From assembly GCA_023228725.1 (NCBI GenBank), contig JALOAQ010000155.1, positions 1 through 5,231 of the forward strand: 5,231 nt of DNA. The letters run 5' to 3'. The position numbers and the translations under genes were made by a program. The number at the start of each line of letters is the position of its first letter. The stretch's first letter is position 1. Shown piece by piece: positions 1 to 5,188 of the stretch. This DNA comes from Bacteroidales bacterium. GTDB lineage: Bacteria > Bacteroidota > Bacteroidia > Bacteroidales > ML635J-15. A model generated the notes under the pieces. The model was not told the DNA's origin and made no database searches. It saw nothing but the letters and a program-made list of their open reading frames with translations.

Positions 1-19
1 TAAATCGAAATATCAATTC

Positions 20-39
20 CCGCCAGATTTATCTGGCGG
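20..39. repeat. Short perfect palindrome (hairpin-forming)
   Basis: Nine bases, CCGCCAGAT, are followed by a two-base spacer and their exact reverse complement, ATCTGGCGG. It is far more GC-rich than the surrounding DNA. Neither strand has a T-run after it, so a classic intrinsic terminator is not supported, although it lies downstream of the tRNA on the minus strand. It looks like one of the small interspersed palindromes seen between genes in many Bacteroidota. That family assignment is inferred, because only one copy is in the window. Confidence 0.6.
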
Positions 40-114
40 ACATATAAATCTCACTCTATATCGGCTTTAGCCAAAATATTTTTATTGATATTATCGTTTA
101 TTAAATTTATTTTG

Positions 115-206
115 CTGAGAGAGCAGGAATCGAACCTGCCACAGGCGGTTTTATCCGCCTGCTATCGGTTTTGAAGACCGATTGGGACACCAGTCCCCTT
201 CTCTCT
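115..206 (-). tRNA. selC: tRNA-Sec (anticodon UCA), with an unusual acceptor stem
   Basis: Read on the minus strand, the segment folds as a class II tRNA. The D stem is GGGAC/GTCCC with a four-base TGGT loop. The six-pair anticodon stem ATCGGT/ACCGAT encloses loop CTTCAAA, giving anticodon UCA (plus-strand TGA at 172-174). The long variable arm is CAGGCGG/CCGCCTG (142-161), and the T arm is GCAGG-TTCGATT-CCTGC (123-139). A tiny D loop, long extra arm and UCA anticodon are the hallmarks of bacterial selenocysteine tRNA, which SerRS charges and SelA converts for decoding UGA. The acceptor stem has only six clean pairs (GAGAGA/TCTCTC, 200-205 with 117-122). Extending it to seven or eight needs an A-A mismatch and a U-G pair. 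CCA is not encoded. The 5' end is therefore uncertain by one or two bases and touches the upstream gene's stop codon. It could be a degenerate copy, but all other arms are intact. Confidence 0.82.
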
Positions 207-852
207 ATATAAGAACTAACTTATGTTTAATTGCATAAGCCATCAAATTAATTGAATTCTTAGTATTTGTTTTTGTCATTAAATTTGTTTTATGCCCTAA
301 TACTGTTCTTTCGCTAATAAATAAGGCATCAGCAACTTCTTTATTATTTAAACCTTCGCATAAAAGTTGTAAAATTTCTTTTTCTCTTCTTGTTAATTCA
401 ACAATTTTTTTTATCTTTTTTTCTTTTGCAATTTGTTTTGTAAAAAAATCAAAAAGCTCTTCTGAGTAATAATTTCCACCATTATACACAGTTTGAATTG
501 CTTTTTCCAAGCCTTCGCGGTTAATATTTTTTATTAAATAACCTTTAGCTCCCAAGTTTATCATTTTTTCTATATAATATTCGTTTTCGCAAGTGGTTAA
601 AGCAATAATTTTTAAGCTATTATTCTTTTTTAAAGCAATTTCGCTTACTTCTATACCATTAGTCTCGGGCAAATCTATATCAATAAACACAATATCCGGC
701 TTGTTAAAATCTAAAAACTCAAGAAAATCCTTTGCATTGTTAAATGCTCCAATTAATTCTGTATATTTTAATTTACTTAATAATTGTATTAATCCTAATC
801 TATAAATTTCTTGATTATCGATAAGCGATATTTTGATTTTCTTATCATTCAT
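205..852 (-). CDS. NarL/LuxR-family response regulator (receiver + HTH)
   Basis: This 215-residue protein has the usual length and layout of a NarL-type transcription factor. An N-terminal receiver (about 5-122) is followed by a Lys-rich linker and a LuxR-type helix-turn-helix (about 153-213, LTRREKEILQLL ... ISERTV). The phosphoacceptor is Asp58 in FIDIDLP, with the switch Thr at 86 and the conserved Lys at 108. The acidic pocket reads Asp12-Asn13 where most relatives have Asp-Asp. It should act in the cytoplasm as a phosphorylation-controlled DNA-binding regulator, but its targets cannot be read here. It is the only DNA-binding protein in the cluster and lies 161 bp downstream of the hybrid kinase, its likeliest upstream partner. 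The ATG at 852 begins the receiver correctly. No Shine-Dalgarno sequence precedes it. The TAG stop (205-207) runs into the tRNA. Confidence 0.93.
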   Translation of the reverse strand: MNDKKIKISLIDNQEIYRLGLIQLLSKLKYTELIGAFNNAKDFLEFLDFNKPDIVFIDIDLPETNGIEVSEIALKKNNSLKIIALTTCENEYYIEKMINLGAKGYLIKNINREGLEKAIQTVYNGGNYYSEELFDFFTKQIAKEKKIKKIVELTRREKEILQLLCEGLNNKEVADALFISERTVLGHKTNLMTKTNTKNSINLMAYAIKHKLVLI

Positions 853-859
853 AGTTTTG

Positions 860-867
860 CAAAATTA
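860..867 (-). promoter_or_regulatory. Candidate -7 promoter element for the NarL-type regulator
   Basis: The minus strand reads TAATTTTG, a full match to the Bacteroidota -7 consensus TAnnTTTG. It ends seven bases before the ATG at 852, so transcription would begin at or very near the start codon. No TTG is found 19 bases upstream (the sequence there is TTT), so the -33 half is weak. In such AT-rich DNA a chance match is possible. Confidence 0.35.
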
Positions 868-1013
868 TAAAATAAATAATGCTAAGAAAACTTAAACTAA
901 AAAAAGATATTACTATCAATTACTTTAAAAAAAGTTTAATTAACAATGTTTGTTTTTGTTTCAGTACAAAAATAAAAAATTATTCTTAAATAAAATTAAG
1001 TTTTACAACATTT

Positions 1014-2132
1014 TTAACAAGGCATGAAAATAGTAAAAACACTTCCTACATCAGGTGTACTTTCTACTTCTATCCGCCCATTATATAGTTCTACCATTTT
1101 TTTTGCAATTGATAAACCTAAACCGGAGCCGGAGATAAATTTTGTTTTTTCATTTTTAATTCTAACAAAATCTTGAAAAAGTAAAGCGAGGTCTTCTTCT
1201 TTCATTCCTATTCCGGTATCTTTAACTGAAATTATTATTTGATTATTTTCTCTTTTTATATCTATAAAAACTTTACCATTTTCAACATTATATTTTACTG
1301 CATTTGAAATAAAATTATTTAAAATTATTTCTATTTCATTAGTATCAGCCTTAAAAACAACTTTATCCTCAGCTTTGAGATTTACTTCAACATTTTTCTG
1401 TATTGCCAATGGTTGCACAGTATTTACAACATGTTCAGCTATTTCTACAATATCTAATTCTTTAAGATTTCTATGTTTTCTTCCACTTTCCATTCTTGTT
1501 AAATCCAACAAATCCATTATTAAATTTCTCATACCGTTCAATCTATCTAAAGAACGATTAATCATTACTAAATAATCATCAACATTATTGCCAAGTTGCT
1601 TCTGTTTAATAATATTCATATAGCCTTCTATTGCATTTATTGGAGATTTCAGCTCATGAGATAAAACAGATAAAAACTGAAAACGCACTTGTTTTCCTTC
1701 TTCTTTCATTTCCAAAGTCATTCTTTTCAAATACAAAGACTTGGTAATACTCTCAATAGAAGTTTTTAACTCGTCCGGAGTAAAAGGCTTAGGAACAAAA
1801 CTAAATGCTCCATTATTTGTTGCTTTAACAGCTAAATCGAGTGATGCATATGAAGTTATCATCATTACGGCGATATCGTATTCCTTATTTTTTATATATT
1901 CTAAAACTTCTATGCCTTCTATACCTGGCAATTTATTATCCAACAAAACTATATCAACTTTTTGATTATCAATAATTTCTATAGCTTTTTCGCCTGTTTC
2001 GGCTTCAAGTATATCAAAAGAAAAATCTTCTTCCATAAAAGGGTAACCAACAGTAAAATCTCGTAAAATTCTGGAGGCACCAGCCCTAATAAAAGGTTCA
2101 TCGTCTACAATTAAAAGTTTTAAAGTACTCAT
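1014..2132 (-). CDS. Soluble hybrid: N-terminal receiver + histidine kinase
   Basis: This 372-residue cytoplasmic protein has no membrane segment. It carries a receiver (about 4-128; acidic pair Asp10-Asp11, phosphoacceptor Asp65 in LLDNKLPG, Thr93, Lys115) fused to a kinase core. The HisKA helix pair has its phosphorylatable His159 in SVLSHELKSPINA (about 150-215). The HATPase_c domain follows (about 255-372), with N-box Asn273/Asn277, G1 box DTGIGM from Asp305, and G2 box GSGLGL at 335-340. All catalytic residues are present. The receiver comes first, the reverse of classical hybrid kinases, so phosphorylation of Asp65 by another kinase probably gates kinase activity. The receiver has extra residues between helix 1 and strand 2 (about 25-38, acidic and aromatic). 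The gene starts 11 bases after the Cache kinase stop, so the two are almost certainly co-transcribed. The downstream receiver target is probably the NarL-type regulator, by inference. Confidence 0.93.
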   Translation of the reverse strand: MSTLKLLIVDDEPFIRAGASRILRDFTVGYPFMEEDFSFDILEAETGEKAIEIIDNQKVDIVLLDNKLPGIEGIEVLEYIKNKEYDIAVMMITSYASLDLAVKATNNGAFSFVPKPFTPDELKTSIESITKSLYLKRMTLEMKEEGKQVRFQFLSVLSHELKSPINAIEGYMNIIKQKQLGNNVDDYLVMINRSLDRLNGMRNLIMDLLDLTRMESGRKHRNLKELDIVEIAEHVVNTVQPLAIQKNVEVNLKAEDKVVFKADTNEIEIILNNFISNAVKYNVENGKVFIDIKRENNQIIISVKDTGIGMKEEDLALLFQDFVRIKNEKTKFISGSGLGLSIAKKMVELYNGRIEVESTPDVGSVFTIFMPC

Positions 2133-2143
2133 AGTAAATATTT

Positions 2144-3940
2144 TTATGTTAAACCCGGTAAAATTATTTTAAATTCTGTTCCTGTTCTGCCATTTTCTGG
2201 TTTTGTGTTTGATTCAACCAAAATCTTTCCATTATGCATTTTTATTATTCCATAAACCAAAGGTAAACCCAAACCGGTACCTTGACCTAAAGGTTTTGTT
2301 GTGAAAAAAGGTGTAAAAAGTTTATCTAAATCTTCCTCTTTTATTCCCGATCCAGTATCTGAAATAATAATTTCTACATTATTACCGTCTTCCCTAAGTT
2401 TTATACTCAATTCGCCTCCATTTTGCATTGATTCTATAGCATTTTTCTCAAGATTTGTAATTGCTTGCATTAACTGCTCATAATCGATTTTTAGTTTTGG
2501 ATTTTTTAATTTTGATTCAAATTTTATTTGCACATTAGGAGGCACAACAATACTTTTCAGGCTATTTTTTATAAATTCTTCTATATTTGTTTCACTAAAT
2601 TTTATTTTACTTTTTCTTGCAAAGTTTAACAATCCACTTACAATATTTTTACATCTTTCGGCTTGGGAAACAATAATTTTCAAATCCTCAACTTTTGGGT
2701 CTTCTGGCTCTAATTCATCTAATACAATATTGCTATACATTGTGATAACTCCAAGCGGATTATTTAACTCATGAGCAATTCCTGCAGAAATTTGTCCCAT
2801 ATTTGCAAGACGCTCAGAGCGTTTCAAAGCTACTTGGGCATTTACTAATTTTCTATTAATAATTCTTAATTCACTTAAATAACGATAAAGTTTTTCGGTT
2901 GTAAAGCGGTAAATTAAAATTGAAAGTAATAAAATCATTATTAGTCCAATAATTATTGCTGCAAGTATTGCTTTATTAATCAAACTTTTATTTTCAACAT
3001 CCTTAATAATTGTAGCAGCAATATAAAGTTGGAATTTCTCAAAATAATGATATTTTATTGTGTGATTTTTTCCATTAGACTTAATATGAATACTTCCGTC
3101 TTTATCAGAATTGAATAGTTGAAAAATTTCTTTGGTATTTTCAAATTTTTCTTGATTTTCGGGAAACATCAACATATTGCCTTCTTTATCCATCACAAAA
3201 GGGAAACCACTTTTACCTATTGTTAGAGTATTTAGAATTTTATTTAATTCCGAAACATCTTTTTCTTCTATTCCTACATATAAAATACCAACAATTTCCT
3301 CATTCAAATAAATAGGTTCATAAGCTGTAATATTCCACGAATCAACAACTAAGGCTCTACCATAATATTTCTCTCCTTTAAGAATTGTTTCAGAAACCAA
3401 TGAATTATTTGGGATATATGTGTTTATTCCCGAACTGCCATCAGCTTTTTTGACATTAGTGGCAATTCTAACAAAACCATCATCAAATTTTTGAAAAATT
3501 GTTATTGTCCCCCCAAAAAGTTTCTCTAAATCATTTATAAAAACTGTATCATTATATAAATTTTCACTCCCTCTTCTAAATTCTTTTAGCCAAACAGATT
3601 TAATTTCGCTATTATTTTGATTTTCAATTTTTACATTAAAAGAGTCTTTTGCGAAAGAAATATTCTCATTATAAAAAATTTTATTTACAATTTTAAGATT
3701 TGTTTCTACTTTATCAGCTTTCAATATACTTTCTCTTTCAAACATTTTTGTTAAAATTTTTACCTCTAAATCCAAAGTATTTCTAATATGATCATTATAA
3801 GCTGATATTGTAAGGTTTATAAAAATAATTGCTGATAAAGTAACAACTATAATAATGATAAAAGAAACCGGCAAAAACAATTTTAGCTTAAGCGGAATTT
3901 TTATAGAAGGTTTTATATCTTTAAAAACATCAGTATTCAT
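2144..3940 (-). CDS. Membrane sensor histidine kinase with double-Cache sensor
   Basis: From the ATG at 3940 the protein has 598 residues. After a short cytoplasmic lead comes TM1 (about 22-45), then a roughly 275-residue extracytoplasmic sensor and TM2 (about 323-344). The sensor has strong Cache_3/Cache_2 character: GGTITIFQ near 143, GFVRIATN at 155-162, YYGRA at 192-196, ITAYEPI near 204, then a second Cache-like module to about 315. A helical linker (about 349-375) replaces HAMP. HisKA has His390 in GIAHELNNPLG, an NtrB-like motif. HATPase_c has N-box Asn496/Asn500, G1 box DTGSG from Asp528, FTPFFTTK, and GQGTGLGL near 552-559. It should sense a small extracellular ligand and autophosphorylate; the ligand is unknown. 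Reading can be extended four codons to a TTG at 3952, but that TTG lies inside the candidate -7 element, so the ATG is preferred. It is followed at 11 bp by the hybrid kinase. Confidence 0.95.
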   Translation of the reverse strand: MNTDVFKDIKPSIKIPLKLKLFLPVSFIIIIVVTLSAIIFINLTISAYNDHIRNTLDLEVKILTKMFERESILKADKVETNLKIVNKIFYNENISFAKDSFNVKIENQNNSEIKSVWLKEFRRGSENLYNDTVFINDLEKLFGGTITIFQKFDDGFVRIATNVKKADGSSGINTYIPNNSLVSETILKGEKYYGRALVVDSWNITAYEPIYLNEEIVGILYVGIEEKDVSELNKILNTLTIGKSGFPFVMDKEGNMLMFPENQEKFENTKEIFQLFNSDKDGSIHIKSNGKNHTIKYHYFEKFQLYIAATIIKDVENKSLINKAILAAIIIGLIMILLLSILIYRFTTEKLYRYLSELRIINRKLVNAQVALKRSERLANMGQISAGIAHELNNPLGVITMYSNIVLDELEPEDPKVEDLKIIVSQAERCKNIVSGLLNFARKSKIKFSETNIEEFIKNSLKSIVVPPNVQIKFESKLKNPKLKIDYEQLMQAITNLEKNAIESMQNGGELSIKLREDGNNVEIIISDTGSGIKEEDLDKLFTPFFTTKPLGQGTGLGLPLVYGIIKMHNGKILVESNTKPENGRTGTEFKIILPGLT

Positions 3941-3949
3941 TGGTATGAA

Positions 3950-3957
3950 CAAAGATA
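3950..3957 (-). promoter_or_regulatory. Candidate -7 promoter element for the Cache kinase gene
   Basis: The minus strand reads TATCTTTG, a full match to TAnnTTTG. It sits directly after the terminator T-run and ends nine bases before the ATG at 3940, giving a very short or no leader. The nearest TTG upstream is only 15 bases away, inside the terminator hairpin, shorter than the usual spacing of about 19. The position just past a terminator raises confidence above chance. Confidence 0.45.
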
Positions 3958-3965
3958 TAAAAAGA

Positions 3966-3993
3966 AACAGAGCAAAAGTAATTTTGCCCTGTT
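3966..3993 (-). terminator. Intrinsic terminator between the receiver gene and the Cache kinase gene
   Basis: On the minus strand AACAGGGCAAAA pairs with TTTTGCTCTGTT across a four-base TTAC loop: twelve pairs including one G-U. TCTTTTT follows. It starts 13 bases after the receiver gene's TAA stop (4007-4009). On the plus strand the same stem has one A-C mismatch but is followed by TTTTTAT, so it could act weakly in both directions. There is no plus-strand gene to serve. It should end or attenuate transcription coming from the stand-alone receiver gene. Confidence 0.75.
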
Positions 3994-4006
3994 TTTATAA
4001 AAAAAA

Positions 4007-4501
4007 TTATTTCAAATGTTTTTTGATTTCTTCATTAAGTTTTTCTGCTTCAACAGGCTTACGAATAAATCCTGCTACTGGAAACCAATGAGTTTTGCCA
4101 TCTTCATCTTTATAATCAATTCCGGCAGTACCATCTGTAATATTCTTAACTAAAAGAACCTGCAAATCTTTGTAATTAGGATCTTTTCTAAATTCTCTGG
4201 CCATTTCTAAAACGCTCAACTTAGAAGTAATCAAAATATCTATTGAAGACTGAATTAAAAACGGAATACTTTGAAACTCAGGATTATTCAGCATTTCCCT
4301 AGCCATATCAAAACCTTCATAAGGAGTAGTCATTATTACGTCTAAAATTGCTAAATCAGGTTTTTCGCTACGCAATTTTTCAATACCTTCGGCTTTATTT
4401 AAAGCAGAAACTACATCATAGCCTTGTTTTTCTAAGATAGCTGTAACAATGGTGATAACATCAATGTCGTCATCAACAATTAAAATTTTCTTTGCATTCA
4501 T
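4007..4501 (-). CDS. Stand-alone receiver (CheY-like) response regulator with inserted segment
   Basis: This 164-residue protein is a single receiver domain with no output domain. Its acidic pocket is Asp10-Asp11, the phosphoacceptor is Asp54 in LAILDVIM, the switch Ser is at 85 in FLIQSS, and the conserved Lys-Pro is at 148-149 in GFIRKPV. It is about 40 residues longer than CheY. The extra sequence lies between strand 4 and strand 5 (about 88-142) and includes an acidic YKDEDGKTHWFPV stretch. The loop after Asp54 reads TTPYEGFD instead of the usual MPGMDG. From memory, similar receivers with a (Y/F)PVxxFxxKP ending occur beside Cache-type kinases and redox-enzyme clusters; this is recollection, not a search result. 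It probably takes phosphate from the neighbouring kinase and signals by protein contact. Its ATG is preceded by an A-rich leader and a good promoter, and its mRNA probably ends at the terminator 13 bases past its stop. Confidence 0.92.
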   Translation of the reverse strand: MNAKKILIVDDDIDVITIVTAILEKQGYDVVSALNKAEGIEKLRSEKPDLAILDVIMTTPYEGFDMAREMLNNPEFQSIPFLIQSSIDILITSKLSVLEMAREFRKDPNYKDLQVLLVKNITDGTAGIDYKDEDGKTHWFPVAGFIRKPVEAEKLNEEIKKHLK

Positions 4502-4514
4502 TTTGTTTGTATTT

Positions 4515-4544
4515 TAAAGTTAGTAATTAAATTATTATTTGCAA
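4515..4544 (-). promoter_or_regulatory. Promoter of the stand-alone receiver gene
   Basis: On the minus strand TTG (4542-4544) is followed after exactly 19 bases by TAACTTTA (4515-4522). This fits the Bacteroidota TTG-N19-TAnnTTTG pattern except for the last base. Thirteen bases, ending in the A-rich ACAAACAAA, separate it from the ATG at 4501. That matches the phylum's habit of A-rich leaders without a Shine-Dalgarno sequence. It is the best promoter in the window. Confidence 0.55.
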
Positions 4545-4685
4545 CAAAAATAAACATTAATACATTGACAAACAAATAAATAAGTATGGATTTTAACGTA
4601 GTTTTATATGGTTTTTAATTTACAAAACCAATAGCTTTCTGCAAATTTTAAGGTTTTTCATGTCCTGAAATAGTTTTACACCTTA
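4545..4685. other. Intergenic spacer, no gene seen
   Basis: This AT-rich stretch lies upstream of the receiver promoter. It has no credible open reading frame. It contains a small inverted repeat, GGTTTT with AAAACC around an eight-base AT loop near 4610-4630, of unknown meaning. A plus-strand TTGACA at 4565-4570 has no matching -10 element. Together with the repeats that follow, it makes about 730 bases without a gene. Confidence 0.6.
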
Positions 4686-4807
4686 AAAGTTGAAAGTCTG
4701 TAAAGTCGAAAGTCTGTAAAGTCGAAAGTCTGTAAAGTCGAAAGTCTGTAAAGTCGAAAGTCTGTAAAGTCGAAAGTCTGTAAAGTCGAAAGTCTGTAAA
4801 GTCGAAA
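4686..4807. repeat. 16-bp minisatellite, seven perfect copies plus a partial
   Basis: The unit GTCTGTAAAGTCGAAA repeats perfectly seven times from 4696 to 4807. It is preceded by a ten-base variant partial copy, AAAGTTGAAA, at 4686-4695. Each unit is itself two imperfect half-units that both begin AAAGTC (AAAGTCTGT and AAAGTCG). A reading frame runs through it on the minus strand only because 16 is not a multiple of three and no stop arises; its 16-residue repeat (starting RLYRLST) is an artefact of the DNA repeat. One copy of the same 16-mer, with C changed to T, is embedded in each 172-bp unit downstream. This suggests expansion by slippage. Confidence 0.95.
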
Positions 4808-4810
4808 GGG

Positions 4811-4843
4811 CTTCTCGTTTTTCGCTTCGCTCAAAACTCGAAG
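4811..4843. repeat. Hairpin repeat, copy 0 (diverged)
   Basis: CTTCTCGTTTT pairs with AAAACTCGAAG around an 11-base loop, with a two-by-two internal mismatch after the fourth pair. The copies at 4984-5016 and 5156-5188 have the same 33-base length and mismatch position. Here the inner stem is GTTTT/AAAAC, whereas there it is GCATT/AATGC, so two base pairs have changed on both sides. Confidence 0.75.
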
Positions 4844-4881
4844 AAAAGCAACCACTAATTGCACGAATTTACACTAATTTT

Positions 4882-4899
4882 GGCTTCTCGCATTTCGCT
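4882..4899. repeat. Truncated hairpin arm (18-mer)
   Basis: GGCTTCTCGCATTTCGCT is the left arm and part of the loop of the hairpin repeat without its right arm. The identical 18-mer recurs at 4982-4999, 5054-5071 and 5154-5171. The truncated and complete versions are exactly 100 bp apart within each 172-bp unit. Confidence 0.85.
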
Positions 4900-4983
4900 T
4901 GTATATAATAATCCAAAACTGTCCACCTATAAAGAGTTAAAAATTGAAAGTGAAAAGTCGAAAGTCTGTAAAGTTGAAAGAGG

Positions 4984-5016
4984 CTTCTCGCATTTCGCTA
5001 CTCTCAATGCTCGAAG
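4984..5016. repeat. Hairpin repeat, copy 1
   Basis: CTTCTCGCATT pairs with AATGCTCGAAG around an 11-base loop. Nine of eleven pairs are Watson-Crick, with the same internal mismatch as in copy 0. No T-run follows, so it does not look like a terminator. Confidence 0.75.
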
Positions 5017-5155
5017 ATGACAACCACGAATTGCACGAATTTACACTAATTTTGGCTTCTCGCATTTCGCTTGTATATAATAATCCAAAACTGTCCACCT
5101 ATAAAGAGTTAAAAATTGAAAGTGAAAAGTCGAAAGTCTGTAAAGTTGAAAGAGG

Positions 5156-5188
5156 CTTCTCGCATTTCGCTACGCTCAATGCTCGAAG
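5156..5188. repeat. Hairpin repeat, copy 2
   Basis: This is the same hairpin as at 4984-5016, 172 bp later. It differs only by one loop base (G at 5174 instead of T at 5002). Confidence 0.75.

Noticed and set aside
142..161. Idea that the tRNA extra arm arose from insertion of the GC-rich palindrome seen at 20-39
   Set aside because: The stems share short CCGCC/GGCGG blocks, but the flanking bases and orientation differ, and a long extra arm is normal for tRNA-Sec.
593..805. Plus-strand open reading frames opposite the regulator and kinase genes (also at 1375-1575, 1741-1965, 2301-2483 and 3855-4091)
   Set aside because: Each lies opposite a well-supported gene, has no domain character, and is a shadow of the antisense reading frame.
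985..1000. Weak stem CTTAA/TTAAG downstream of the hybrid kinase gene as a terminator
   Set aside because: It has a single G-C pair, and the T-rich stretch is not adjacent, so it is too weak to call.
4565..4594. Plus-strand promoter starting TTGACA
   Set aside because: There is no fitting -10 or -7 element at normal spacing, and no plus-strand gene lies downstream.
4696..4807. Possible CRISPR array
   Set aside because: The units are head-to-tail with no spacers, and the repeat is only 16 bp. No cas gene is present.
4676..4864. Minus-strand open reading frame with a 16-residue repeated peptide
   Set aside because: The protein repeat is simply the 16-bp DNA repeat read in three successive frames. 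No promoter or ribosome-binding context was seen, and the frame ends in the hairpin repeat.
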